A stretch of DNA of 64,000 nucleotides from Isoetes taiwanensis. Lineage: Eukaryota > Streptophyta > Lycopodiopsida > Isoetales > Isoetaceae. The notes beneath the pieces are model-generated. The model saw only the letters and a list, made by a program, of their open reading frames with translations, searched no databases and was not told the DNA's origin. How positions within the stretch are numbered: position 1 is the stretch's first letter; every line of letters starts with the position of its first letter. This document shows positions 22,241-33,649 of the stretch, piece by piece. The position numbers and the translations under genes are program-made. The DNA lies in the NCBI GenBank assembly GCA_021234155.1, contig JAJEKV010000026.1:16974283-17038282 (forward strand). The letters are read 5' to 3'.

Positions 22241-22317
22241 GTCTGCGTCTACATGCTCATAATGGCCGGAGAAAAGAGAGCGTCCGAGCCACCCCGTCCT
22301 GCTCACAGGCAACTCGC

Positions 22318-25300
22318 ATGCTCCCTCCTCCCATGGTTTTTACACTCTGTCCAATGCCATCGGAAGCTAATCCTATTACAAATATTCCAGAAGCTAATGC
22401 TAGCCAGGATACTTCTGACTCTGACGTTCAAATCCTCGGCCCTCCCGTTTGTACACGTCGGCTTCCACCACCAGTGTAGTTCACTCCACCACCTCCTGTT
22501 CCTGAGCATCGTTTGCCCCCACCAATGCATTTTACTCCACCACAGCCTACAGAGCATCACATCCTTCCTTCACCCATTCAGTCCACTCCAGCACCCGAAG
22601 ACGAACTCAGACTCCCTCCTCCAGTTCACTTTAGTCCCTCTCCCTTAGTCCAGTGTAGACAGCCTCCTCGGGCGCAAATCACTCCATCACCATCCAACTC
22701 GCTACCTGACATTACTCTTAGTGGGAGCAGTCAGCATCGCTATGCAATTCCTGTGTTTTATGAGACTTCGGGAGCTGCTCAACTACATCACCAACCTCGA
22801 CTGCTTTCTCCTAGAAAAACGCAATCCTTTTCCATCCAAGACCTCCCCATACCCAATCTCACAGCATCTACTAGTACACTGTCCATTCCTCCCATGCCAG
22901 ACGAAGAAACACCTCATGTTGATCTCTCAGACGATTATGTAGCACAGCCACACGACACCGTGTTCGAATTCAAAGCTCCTGCTAGTGAAAACCTTAAGCG
23001 ACTTACACAAGAAAGCTTGTACATCACAAGAAGAAAGAAACTAATAGATGAGGGTCATTTGAGGGCAACACATACAAAGCATTATTGTCTTCAACGTTGT
23101 GACAAAGGTTGATTCGTGACAACTATAGTTCAATGACTTTGTTAGACCAAAGGGGCTATTTAGCCTTCAAAATTAGGCCAGATTATGGTGATAAGTTTAT
23201 TTATACAACCTGGTGGCCACACAACCTGTTAAAGTGCACTTTAGGCAGCAGAAGGCTTCACCGCCTGAAGAAAAGGCTTGACAAGAACCCTGACATTAAT
23301 GACTATTGCCATTCGAAAAATATCTCCAAAATTCATGCCCTTCAATGTGTTTCTTAGATGGAAGGCTTCTTCAAAGGGTCTTGTGAGAAACTGCCTAACA
23401 GCCCTATGTACCACTTGAGTGACAACCTCACGAAATGTGAAGTCTACAATAATTATAAGGATTTATGTGTTGAGGCTGGTGAACGCCATGTATACTACTC
23501 TTATTTCACTGTGCTCTGGAAAAAAAAAAAAATCCATATGTCAATTCCTAGAAAGCATCGATGTCTGTTTGTGCTACATGCTTTGAATTAAAAGCTCAGA
23601 GACAGAATGCAGGAACACTTCATATTAAAAGTAAGCTTCCACAACATACTCTTGCCTAGTTCTACTCAATGATAGATTGTTTTCCTGAACATATTTTCAT
23701 TTCAGATGCATTGAAAGAGAAACTGAACAAGCACAGAGAACAACAATATCTGGAAAGGAGAAAATTGACAAAACACAGGAAGAAGGCAGTTAGAACAATC
23801 ATTCAACTATATATCAGTTGTTATTGATGGAATGGATCAGAAAAGACCACTCTACCACTTTATCAATGTGCCTAAGGATGCTCCTGAAGAAGATTTCATA
23901 CACTTGCATGTCGTTGGTAGCTATGGTTTTTAATGGAAACTCTCTTGCAAGGCATTTCTGAACTATCCAAACATTCATGCCGATCCAAATCTCACTATGA
24001 ATAAGATTCTTTCCATTCTGGAACATATACCACCAGTACTATACCTTCAACTAGGCAACACGACGAGAGAGAATAAGAATCAGGCATTGTTTGCTTATTG
24101 TGCCATGTTAGTTGAGAAACAAATCTTCAAGAAGGTGAAGATTGGTTTCCTGTTTGTTGGGCATACACACGATCAAATTGATTAGATGTTCAGTAGATTC
24201 TCTAAACGTCTTGCTCGAAAAAAAGCTCTCAGCCTACCAGATGATTGAGGTTATCCAAGATTCCTACAATCCTCGCCCAAAAAAGGAGATGTTGGATGAA
24301 ACTTACGATTTCAAGGAATGGATTTTTCGGAGAGATCACTTAGGTCACTATGCAGTTGAGCCCTTAAGAAATATCATATTTCAACATCAGATCAAAATCT
24401 CACTTGCAGATAGCAAGGCCACCCTGCAAGGAAAGAAATATGCCATATCCTTGCAGTGGCACCCAGCAGTTGGTATTCAATTCATTCGCACCATCCCCGG
24501 CACTACTTCCATGCTCTCTACAGAGCAAATGCCTCTAAAAAGCTTGAAAGAAATCACAAAGAGTACAAAGGAGGGAAGAGCATTTGACTCAAACAAATCA
24601 TTGGATTCTATTGAGACAAGTATTCAGTCATGCTCTAATCACTTTGGGGAGGCAGATGCTTTATGGTGGCCTCAGTTTTTTTCTTAGCAACGTGACCTGT
24701 TATATGCCATGTCACAAGGTCGAAGACCTGTTGCATTTAACTGGCCATCTAGGCAAACTCTGCCTATGCAAGTTGAGAATCAAGAAGAACAAGTACAACT
24801 AGTGCCTCGCTCAGATGAAGATGACAGAGTCATGTATACTGGCCCCAGACGCATGGCACAACAAGTTGCTTGGGTTTTTGGTTCAGTCTCAGAGATTCAG
24901 AAAGGAATGCTTGTTGCTGTCCCGTCTGATGATGATGAAACTGGGAAGCCATTCTGGCTGGCTAAAGTAGTGGAGATAACCAGAGAGGACAGAATTCCTA
25001 CTCAATTAAAAGTGCATTGGATGAGAACAAGTGTTGCCAATGCTTTTAATGAGAGTTTTAGTTTGGAGATGGTAAAAACAGGAGTGGGAAGGAGAGCAAA
25101 GTCTAAAGCAAACACTGGTATCATAGACCTAATTGAAGTAAAGGTTCTTGCATATGACTTTGTTCTGACTGCTGCTAATAAGTTACGTGCAGTGACTCAA
25201 ACTTTAATAAGGTCGGCATGTGGATTAGATAAAGAACCTAAAAAGATTGCCAAAAAAGATGATGACGAAGACTCACTGGTAGACAGTGACGAGGAAGATC

Positions 25301-25422
25301 GTTCGAGTACATCTAGTTTTGGGAGTGAGGGTGAGGATGAAAGCTCTAATGATCAAGGACTGAACGAGTCAGAGGATGACATGCATCCTGATATTGCTGC
25401 AAAATGTAAGTTCGTCGGATGA
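22318..25422 (+). pseudogene. GHTH-x-x-ID family (DUF7869-type) gene, transposase candidate, decayed
   Basis: The N-terminus is proline-rich with repeats of the form LPPPxHFTPP. Next come LDQRGYLAFKIRPDYG, a CATCFELKAQ zinc-type motif, an intron at about 23630-23705, VVIDGMDQ-RPLYHF, LYLQLGNTTRENKNQALFAY, KVKIGFLFVGHTHDQID, then MFSRFSKRLARKK. A C-terminal region has PFWLAKVVEI, which looks tudor/BAH-like, and an acidic tail. From memory this is the eukaryotic family catalogued as DUF7869. The usual LDN appears here as LGN. Stops at 22478, 23355, 23931, 24182 and 24685 and at least three frameshifts (23109, the A-run at 23520, near 24220) make it a pseudogene. It diverges from the methyltransferase gene across the palindrome array. 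Confidence 0.72.
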
Positions 25423-25835
25423 GACAAACATGTATACAAGAGAAAGTACCGGTGATGAGGCTTTGTCAAAATGTGCTATATTTCTGATAATTTTGTTCAT
25501 AATTTTGTAAAATTTTCAGAAGCTTTGAATACAACACTTCTTTATCATTCCAGTGCCCTTGCTGTTTTTTCCATTGCCTATTTTTGTCTAGTCTTCAAAT
25601 AAGTAACTATTTATTATTCCTAATTAAGGGGCTGAAAATGGCTATTAAATGTTTTTTGCATGGAAGCTATGTTCAATCAACCCCTCAAAAAGGGTACGTA
25701 AATTACTCAAATTGTCACACTTGTTACTAACAGACCTTCAAAATGGATTTTTTTAGGGTATTTAGGGAATCTTTCAAAGATTCCTTTTAGAAGTGCATTT
25801 GGAAAAAATATGTGCGTTTCAATTTAAATTTTGTT

Positions 25836-28650
25836 GAATGCATTTCATTCCTTAGGCACTCATGTGTAATATAATGGAACTTATTGGACTCATGCAACCA
25901 TTGCTATGTCGCAGCATATCGTTGGACCAAGTGGCCCAATCCTAGGGATTAGCCCTGGCTATTTAAAAGGGAGAACCCTAAAGATGCCTTTTTAGATTCT
26001 ATCAGCTATTCTTGAGAGGGAGCTCTAGGTGTTAGAATAGGGCAGTGCTTGGTAAAGGAGAGGCTCCCAGCAGGTGCTAAGCTTAGTTTGCCAAGGCACT
26101 ACTCCAGTGCCATCACTTTGCTAAGTGGATAGGATTCAAGAATCTCAAGGTGTGGGCACCAGTCATGGGTCCAGTGGGTAGTAGCTTTAAGTGCTATTTT
26201 TGGGTTAATAGTGGTAGTTAGGCTGGATTGTCACCTCCTTTTAGTCTTAGATTTGTAATTGTGACCTGTATCCCTAAAACGAGACCGACAAATGAACCCT
26301 AATCATTTTTCCCAAAACTATGTTCCCCTTGTAAATGAAAAAGCCTATTTCAGCTGACATATCGAGGCAAGCTTCATTTTTTTCCAAAGGGATGAAAAAC
26401 TGGATAGCCTAGTTCGCACTGGGTTTATCTTGTAGCAGCATGGTTCTGTATTATAGCTCTGTGCATTTTGCTCTTTTGTCCATGGATTTCAAATAATTTG
26501 TCTTCTATCGTGAGGTTTCCAAGGTCTTCAACGAAAATGGCTTCAGGATTTCAATTTTTATTAGGATGACATGGCGAAGGTAGTAAACTTAGATGAAGGC
26601 CTAATGGGGAGGCTACCCTCCGAAAACAAATTCAAAAAGCACCGCCTTTGGGGCAAGGGGGTTCACTTTTGGGTGCCATACAATGTGCCTGAGTGACTTG
26701 TAGGGGGGTTTTTTGGACCTATTTCCACACATATACGGCGGAGTTAGGGGGGTTTTTTACCACTACTTGGAGTAATTTTTGTATGGAAGGGGTCAAATTT
26801 GCCTTTCAAAACCGTGATATCTGGGTGTTTTTTTGGTCACCCTCTTGCGCACATGGCATACCCCTTTTTGTATAAGTGCATCCCCCTGGGATAGTATCCA
26901 CCTACTTCTTTACCCCAAAAATCATTCTTTCTTTCTTTCTTTCTTTCTACTATTAAAAATAAGACATGTTTCAATTTCGGTTTGGGTTCCGTTCGTATGG
27001 GGTTTCCAAGGTCCTCAATGAGAATGGCTGCAGTTTAAAGGGTCCGGTTCCTCCTTTAATGGGGAATGGAGTCTTATTTTATACCCAGAAATCCCCCTGG
27101 TAAGAAATAAAAAGACACAAGGGGGCGTCACCTTGTGGAACCTATCAAAACCACGTGCATCAATGGGAGGGGGTGATTTTTTACCCTTTCCCGTATGTAT
27201 ACTAGGGGTCATAGGGGTTTTGAGACGTTCTTCTAGTTGTAAAACCATACGGAAAGGGGTCAAATTTGCCTATCAGAAACACGTATACTAGGGGTTTTTC
27301 GGCTACCCTATGCACGCAGGTGGCATATCCCTTATAAAGGAGGTGGATCCCCCGGGAAAAAGACAGTGTTACATATGTTAATAATATTATTAAAATAAGA
27401 CACATCTTATTTTTTTTAATGGTTTTCCACTAGCATATTGTTCATGTCTCATTTTATGACACAATAGTAGAAAAATAACTTCAATTCTATGTGTTGTATT
27501 TTTTTGTTTGAAGTCATAATGTTCTATTATTTTGTTTGGTATTTGGGGGAGGGTATCTCTGGCATGGTTGGGCCTAGATTTGGCGCCTGTATTGTATTGT
27601 AAATCGTATTTTAAGGGTATTTCTGCAGCAGTTTGAGCTGCTTATTGCCGTATATGCGATTTTGGATTTGTGGTTTCATGGTGTCAATCTAGAAAGAAAT
27701 TTTGGCATCTGGCTTTGGAGATCGGGTGGAGAGGTCAGGGAGGCATGTCCAGGCTTGAGGCGCAGAGGAGGATGAGAGGGGGCGGGATGAGAAAGGGCGC
27801 AGAGGAGGAGCTTGAGGCCGATTCTGCTTGAGGCCGATTCTGCTTGAGGTCGAATCCCACAGTAGGAGAATCCCACGGTAGGAGAATCCGGTTTTGAAGA
27901 GGCAGCTTAGAGAATCTGGTCTGCTTTTGGGGCAGAGACTGCAGCTGGCCCTGGTTCCGGATGCCTTTAGCTTGTTTTTTTTTCTTTCTTCTGACGATGT
28001 GGTTTGGGAGCTGCTTCGACCGGATTTGAGGGCGATTGTACTTGAGCTGAGAATCATGCACAAAGTGCACAGACAGGGCTTTTGCTCAGGCGTTAAAATT
28101 TAAGGGCGTTTGCTCAGGCGTTAAAATTTAAGGGCCTGGTCTTTTGGTTGCCTGCTCTTCTGTAATCTGCTGCTCTAAGTCGAGTAGCAGGGAGGGTGAG
28201 GCAAAGAGGTGTAAGGGATGGTTGATTGCCGCAGTGTGGTTGATTCCGGCAGGGTGTGAGCGCTGCCAGCAGAAGGCAGGCCGGCAGTCTGGCTGGATAC
28301 AGGCTGCCTTGGTTTTTTTTCTTTTTTCGTTTGTCCTTCTAACCGTGTATTGCTTTTGGACCATTGGAAGTGGCAGCCGTTTTAGTGGCGAGAAATTTAA
28401 TGGCCGTTGATTTCGCATAGAGCACAGAATATTGGAGCATCCAATGGCCAGAAATCAAGGATAGAAAAAATCCCGATAAAGAATGAATAATAATGAATAA
28501 TGAACATGAAGTCATAAATGGTGTCATATCTCAATATGACAATCTTATTTTATGACTATAGTGGAAAATCACCCTAAATGACCAATATGACAGTCTTATT
28601 TTACGACTATAGTGGAAAATCACCCTAAATGAACTATGTGCTCTTTCTTA
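25836..28650. other. Gene-free stretch with a duplicated block
   Basis: No supported gene. A block near 26510-26900 recurs at about 27000-27360 in direct orientation: AATGGCTtCAG or AATGGCTGCAG, then GGGGTCAAATTTGCC, then a copy of GGCATA(C/T)CCC. Other content: a (CTTT)n microsatellite at about 26925-26948, promoter-like text TATTTAAAAGGGAG near 25960, and a repeated motif GACTATAGTGGAAAATCACC near 28553 and 28606. Confidence 0.55.
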
Positions 28651-28654
28651 ACAT

Positions 28655-28762
28655 GTCAAGGTAAGTGGATGAGTCTTGTGTTATTTTCTTGATTCATTCT
28701 TTTGCAGAATGACAAATCACCTCACCGAAACCTGCAGAATCCGGTCAAGCTTACCTTGACGT
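28655..28762. mobile_element. Mini inverted-repeat element 1 (TCAAGGTAAG ends)
   Basis: The 108-bp segment starts GTCAAGGTAAG and ends CTTACCTTGACG. Similar segments lie at 31250-31360 (inverted inside) and 31487-31632. The inner part TCTTGATTCATTCTT is shared with the second copy in opposite orientation. No coding potential. Confidence 0.65.
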
Positions 28763-28765
28763 AGT

Positions 28766-28915
28766 GCAATGGAAAGGGGTCAGGCATTCTTGCCAGCCCC
28801 CTGACCTGCAGAATCCAGTCGCGCCGCCGGATTCTGCAGTTCAGGGGGCTGGCAAGAATGCCGGATTCTGCAGGTCAGGGCGCTGGCAAGAATGCCTGAC
28901 TCCTTTCCATTCACA
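28766..28915. repeat. Foldback repeat left of the UGT gene
   Basis: The arms GCAATGGAAAGGGGTCAGGC with CATTCTTGCCAGC, and GCTGGCAAGAATG with CCTGACTCCTTTCCATT, pair with each other. Inside lie inverted copies of CCTGCAGAATCC. The whole could fold into a long hairpin. A related foldback lies at 31150-31249 on the other side of the gene. Confidence 0.8.
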
Positions 28916-29223
28916 TAACATCATAAAAGGTATCTACAGTATTTACATCAATATAAGAAAAGCCTTCCATTTCTTATTATATGCTCATTTCAAAATAACG
29001 ATGTCGTAATAGACAATTTTGTCCTTCCAACTCAACTGTTAAAGCAACATCATTTGTAGTTTACAAATGAGTTAAAACATGATTTGTAGTTTACAAATCA
29101 GTTAAAGTGTCTGCTTCTGTAATAGACAAACATGGAAATAGTTGAATTTTTAATGCCTATTTTTTGAATACAGTCAATGAAGATGTAAAAATGGAGCACA
29201 TAAATGAATGCAGTTTCAAGACC

Positions 29224-30799
29224 TCAAGGTTCATCTCTCACCCAATCCATGAAATGTTGAAGAGCAGCATAGGAGGATCCACCCTCCGTCACAGCCATAC
29301 ATGCTTGGTCCTTCATTCTTCTCATTTTTTCCCTCTTCTTATTTGATTCTTCACTCTCTTCCATGGCCAGCCTAATGATCCTTTCAATTTCATGCCTGTC
29401 AATTACATGAACTTCTGAAAAATTCCATATGTTAGAAGAATCTTTTATTTGCCTCAACCTCCAACCCAATTCCCATTCTTCAACCAGCATTCTACAATTT
29501 AAAGCCTGTTCACCAAGACAAGGCCAGCCAAGAACAGGAATTCCACCTGCACAGATACTCTCCATGCTTGAATTCCAGCCACAATGACTTAAAAATGCAC
29601 CTACAGACTTATGCTCCAGAATCTTGATCTGAGGAGCCCAAGAAACCACAATTCCCTGTTTAGATTCTTTCAACCTCTTCTCAAATTCCATCACATATTC
29701 TGTTGCCCTTGAATTTTCATGATCCGAGATGAGATGAGAATGTATTACCCATAAGAATGGTAACCTAGTTGCTTCAAGGCCGCGAGCAAGTTCTTCGAAT
29801 TGTGAAGCAGATATTCTAGCCACACTTCCAAATGATATATAGAGTACTGATTTTGGAAGCTGTTGGTCTAGCCATGTTATGCAGTCTGCATCCTCTAATT
29901 TCAGTCTACCTGCACTAGTTCCTACATTTGTGTCAGAGGAGTTTAGTGGGAACAGAGGCCCAACTGGCCAGACTCTACTGTCAAAGTTTGTCTTTAGTGC
30001 TTGTATGGTATCAGGTTCGAGTTCATAGAAACTATTTAGCAGGATATACACAGCCCTTTTTTTGTCAAGGCATCTTTTCATCAAGTCTTCCTTTTTAGAA
30101 ACATTGCTACGGAAATAATCTGGCAAATCCCTTGGCCTTATGGGAGGAGTTCCTGGCAAGTATGACACTGATTTCTGATCGCTTGCACAATCTTCATCTG
30201 GCATGGATGGAAAAATTTTATTGATGAAAATGGGAAACGAACAAATGAAATGATCTAAGTTTAGACACTCAAAAGGAAAAAAGTAAGGATTATCACTCAC
30301 CTGTTATTGGAACATCCCCCTCCGATAGCAGAGTAGAAATACTAGTTTCAACCATACACCAAGTTGCAGATCCAGGAAAATAAATCACATTTGGAATTTG
30401 AAACTTTTCGCCTAAATCTTGGCCCCATCTAAGAAGAAGAAAATAGTCAATTACAGTGCAAAAGGGTTTTGGATTCAGAGTATCCATCAACTCCTCAACA
30501 GTGCCTCTAAGCTGATTCATGGCCAAATGATAGCGCAGTAGAGTATCTCTGGTCATCACAGAAGCATCAAAACCATCAGGAATTGGAATTTCAAAGGGGA
30601 TGCCAACAAGTCTTAAATTTTCAAGCCCAGTTTCCGAATCCCAGCTCTGCAGAATCTTACGATGAATGCTTTCCACATTCAAGAGCGTAACTATGAAGCC
30701 ATGTCTAGCCAGAAGCTTGGCTAAGTAAACTAAGGGAGGAAGGTGGCCTTGAGCCGGGTATGGAATTACTAAGACGTGCTTGGAAGCCATTTCCGCCAT
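29224..30799 (-). CDS. UDP-glycosyltransferase (family 1), two exons
   Basis: Exons 30301-30799 and 29224-30197 (GTGAGT donor, CCAG acceptor) join in phase to a 490-residue enzyme. The N-terminus has the HVLVIPYPAQGH acceptor-side motif with the catalytic His at residue 19, and Asp118 follows in FCTVID. The PSPG sugar-donor box is near residues 353-397, from WAPQIKILEHKSVGAFLSHC through GWNSSMES to LGEQ. The final Gln and the HCGWNS core are intact. Such enzymes move sugar, usually glucose from UDP-glucose, to small molecules in the cytosol; the acceptor cannot be read from sequence. The ATG at 30799 is the first in frame; a second Met lies at residue 4. No disabling change was seen. Confidence 0.95.
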
Positions 30800-31149
30800 A
30801 GCCGAGCTTCAAAGGAATGGCGCTTCTATTTAAGAATCAAGATTTGGTTTACCAGCTGGCGGCCTTGGCATGTCCCACTTTCAAGTAAGGGTGCTGTCGT
30901 TTGTCACATTAGAATGTCGTCTTCCAAACAATGTTAACAAAAAACAATACTGGAAAACTGGAAAATATGCATAAGCTAAATTTGAATGAACAGCAAACAA
31001 CAGAAAAAGGACAAGATTCGCATTAACTTACCCCCTAGCATGTTCCATATTGAAATAAGAAAAAGGATTGTGATGCCCATGGCGTGCATATAATAATTTC
31101 ACAAGTAGAAAATTTCAAGAATTTTAGAATCGTTCCATGCCATGTGTTT

Positions 31150-31249
31150 ATGTGATGTAGAACGGAATGGGGGAAGGCATTCTTGCTTCCCCCTGACCTG
31201 CAGAATCCGGGAGCACCAGCAAGAATGCCTTCCCCCATTTCGTTCTACG
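31150..31249. repeat. Foldback repeat right of the UGT gene
   Basis: GTAGAACGGAATGGGGGAAG with GCATTCTTGC pairs with GCAAGAATGCC with TTCCCCCATTTCGTTCTAC. CCTGACCTGCAGAATCC inside matches the foldback at 28766. The two foldbacks bracket the UGT gene. Confidence 0.8.
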
Positions 31250-31360
31250 ACGTCAAGGTAAGATGAAAACCGGATTCTACAGGTTTGCTGAACCCATTTG
31301 CCGTTCTTGAGAAGAATGAATCAAGAAACTGCCGGAAGGCAGACCCACTTACCTTGACGT
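31250..31360. mobile_element. Mini inverted-repeat element 2
   Basis: Ends ACGTCAAGGTAAG and CTTACCTTGACGT are perfect 13-bp inverted repeats. The length is 111 bp. The interior AAGAATGAATCAAG is the reverse complement of the interior of element 1. It abuts the foldback repeat at 31249. Confidence 0.75.
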
Positions 31361-31486
31361 TACGTGGAACGATCTTGTTCTCAAATGAGAGTTGGCAACC
31401 TCTAGTAGCCAACGAGTGCTCCTAGCTCCTAGAGGTAGCCAACTCCCATTCCAGGACAAGAATGCTCGACTTGTTTCTGCTCCACG

Positions 31487-31632
31487 ACGTCAAGGAAAGA
31501 ATTGAAGAAGAAGACATCAGATGCAACAGGTAACTCCAAGAATGAAGAGCCTGTTTCCATTGATTAGTGTTTGCCACATGGCAGTCTGTGGTTGGGTCAT
31601 AAGCAAGAATTAAGACTTACTTTTCTTGACGT
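31487..31632. mobile_element. Mini inverted-repeat element 3
   Basis: ACGTCAAGGAAAG at the left and CTTTTCTTGACGT-like text at the right resemble the ends of elements 1 and 2. The length is 146 bp. It is preceded by another partly self-complementary stretch (GTTGGCAACCTCTAG... with GGTAGCCAACTC). It is more diverged. Confidence 0.5.
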
Positions 31633-32219
31633 AATAGGGAAACCACACCTCAAGAAGATCCCCAAGGGCATTTCTCGAAGTGGCACCTATTAGAGAAAAT
31701 ATGGGGTCTCCAAAGGTCCCCCTAAGAGATTATAAATTGTTTTTATTATATTTTTTGGTTAAATATAATATGAGGCTATGGGTCAATTTTTGGCATTAAT
31801 AAGGCAAATCTGTGATATCCTTTCCACCCCCATTTCAAATCTCTTATTCTTTTTTATGCTCCCCTGCTGCCACGTGGATGCCAAGTTCGTGTGGGTTAAA
31901 TGGGGAGATCTTTCCTTCTCATGAACTGGAGATCCGTGGCCGTCTGCATTTGTCTACAATCCACTAACCCACCATAAACTAAAAATCCATACCATACGAA
32001 CTCAAACAAATCTGAGTGCTGCACCTCTTGGATCCAAAATTCGGTCATGCATACCCACCTTATCCATCAGACAACTCCTTCCTCCATCCGATCTGCTTTG
32101 ATGTTTTCACATTTGAAATTCAAATGCAAAAATTCAAACCTTGTGCCCTGATAAAAAACCAACGGGGTCATGGCATGGGCAGTTGTCCATATAATGTTCC
32201 TTGCTTGCTTCCACTATTA

Positions 32220-33061
32220 TAGCTCAGATTACAATTAATGTCCCATCAGTTGAATATGCTCAAACCACAAACAAGCGTAGGTTAATTACAGGGCATCTTG
32301 AAGATGAGAATGCATTGCGCAATTCTGGAGCAAAGCATGCAAATATTTGGGCAAGAGGAGAGATTCACCCAAAGAGATTTTTATTCGGTTGCCAGCTTAG
32401 TAAAGTTTGCTTGTGAAGGTAAATCAGGTTTGCTTGGATATTTCACAGACATGATGCAATACAGTGGCCAATTGTTGGCTGAAATTCACAGATTATTAAG
32501 GTGCATGCATGCACGAAATAAAGAATTCTGTAATTTAGCAAGAATAAGCATGTCAATGGAAAGTGCATTGAAGGGGAAAGAGAAGACAATCACAAAATTA
32601 AGAAATGACATATTGCAGCTTGAAGGTGACAAAATGCTTGCTAATTATGTGTTGAAATTGACACAACGAGAATCTGAGGCAGAGAGTAATCGTGCAAATG
32701 ACTTGAAGAGAAAACTTGTATGTGCTGAGAAGAGATTGGCTCGGATGAAGAGGACCTCTCTTGGATGGCAAGAAAAGAAGAAAGGAAAAAAATCAATTGA
32801 GAACTTAAATATGAGGTGTGGTGCTGCTAAGAGAAGAATTTATGTAATCAAGAATGTGTTAAACACAAAGAGGCCACACAATGACCAGCAGGTTGTCAGG
32901 GAAAATGTAGGACAGATTGTTAAAACAATTGCTAACAATGATGAGATAATTTCCTTGCTTGATGACCCTAATAGAAAACTCCCATGGAGGGGCTTCACTC
33001 TTGCTATAGTCTATATAGTAGTAACTATACAGACATGTATATCTATCCAATATACATGCTA
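32220..33061 (+). CDS. Unknown coiled-coil protein fragment
   Basis: An open frame from 32298 encodes about 254 residues. Residues 85-170 are rich in Lys, Glu, Leu and Arg in a heptad-like pattern (KEKTITKLRNDILQLEGDK, ESEAESNRANDLKRKL), suggesting a coiled coil. An AG acceptor at 32220 opens a second frame (ITINVPSVEYAQTTNKRR), so the true upstream exon and start are unclear. The 3' end runs into the candidate LTR at 33064, so it may be truncated by that insertion. No family recognised. Confidence 0.45.
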
Positions 33062-33063
33062 AC

Positions 33064-33647
33064 TGTTAGTCCTGTGCCTCCTGGTACAGGACTATTCATG
33101 CATACAACAGACCAGGTCAAGCTCAAGGATCCTCAGTCAGCCACGGGTCAGCCATCAAAGGCTCAGCAGAAGACCAAGCAGCAGACCACGCAGTCAAAGC
33201 CTGTGGCCGTCAACAAGAGGCGCCGCTCAGACAAGTGACGGCCCGTCACCGCCCGCGTCAGCGTCAGCGTTATTCTAGGCACTTCAAGAGGCACCGCCAA
33301 CATTCCTGCAAATCAGGCCTCCTTCCAGGAGTCGGCACCGAGATCAGTCAGAGTGTCTATATTGGGCCCAAGGCCATTGTACTATATATATGAGTAGAGC
33401 TAGCACATGAGTTTTTTAGATGAGTTTTGAGTCTTGTCTCCTTTCAGTTTTCTCTCTATTGCGAGAGCTCATGTATGTTCATCATTGATATCAAGGAAGC
33501 TTATCATTTTTCTCTCATTTGTTCTGTTTTCTTCTCTTCTTGCAAATCCCGCGTGACATAGTCCCCCGGACTCTCCTGTTAGATCCACGGGTCCTCACAG
33601 AGGGCTGTCTTCCAGGAGTTCCCGAACCCAGACCCCAAACACTAACT
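33064..33647 (+). repeat. Candidate solo LTR
   Basis: The segment starts TGTTAGT and ends ACTAACT, nearly a perfect inverted repeat. Internally it has CTATATATATGAG near 33382 as a TATA element, then pyrimidine-rich leader text and CTTCTCTTCTTGCAAATCCC, an arrangement usual for plant LTRs. No coding region or second LTR is adjacent. A clear target duplication is not visible. Confidence 0.4.
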
Positions 33648-33649
33648 AT

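Larger units (their letters stand above)
17841..25835. mobile_element. 8-kb inverted-repeat element with methyltransferase and DUF7869-type genes
   Basis: The left end at 17848-17870 and the reverse complement of 25806-25828 agree at 20 of 23 positions (TTTAAA-TGAAAC-CAC-TATTT). AACAA lies just outside both, and GAAAGATTCC occurs just inside both. Between the ends lie two divergent multi-part genes and an array of palindromes. It sits directly after the left MAP ORF, so it inserted into or next to the chromovirus. No clear target duplication was found, so the exact ends are approximate. I do not know a described superfamily with this content. Confidence 0.65.

Noticed and set aside
22153-22317. 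In-frame upstream extension with repeated YKFIP residues before the DUF7869-type gene
   Set aside because: YKFIP is the translation of the palindrome TATAAATTTATACC; the likely start is the Met at 22318.
25950-26060. Promoter-like TATTTAAAAG text as a complete LTR
   Set aside because: No terminal inverted bases, PBS, PPT or second copy could be found.
29224-30300. A separate UGT start at 30300 inside the intron
   Set aside because: The frame is open through the intron by chance; the first exon with the catalytic His and good splice borders gives the full-length enzyme.
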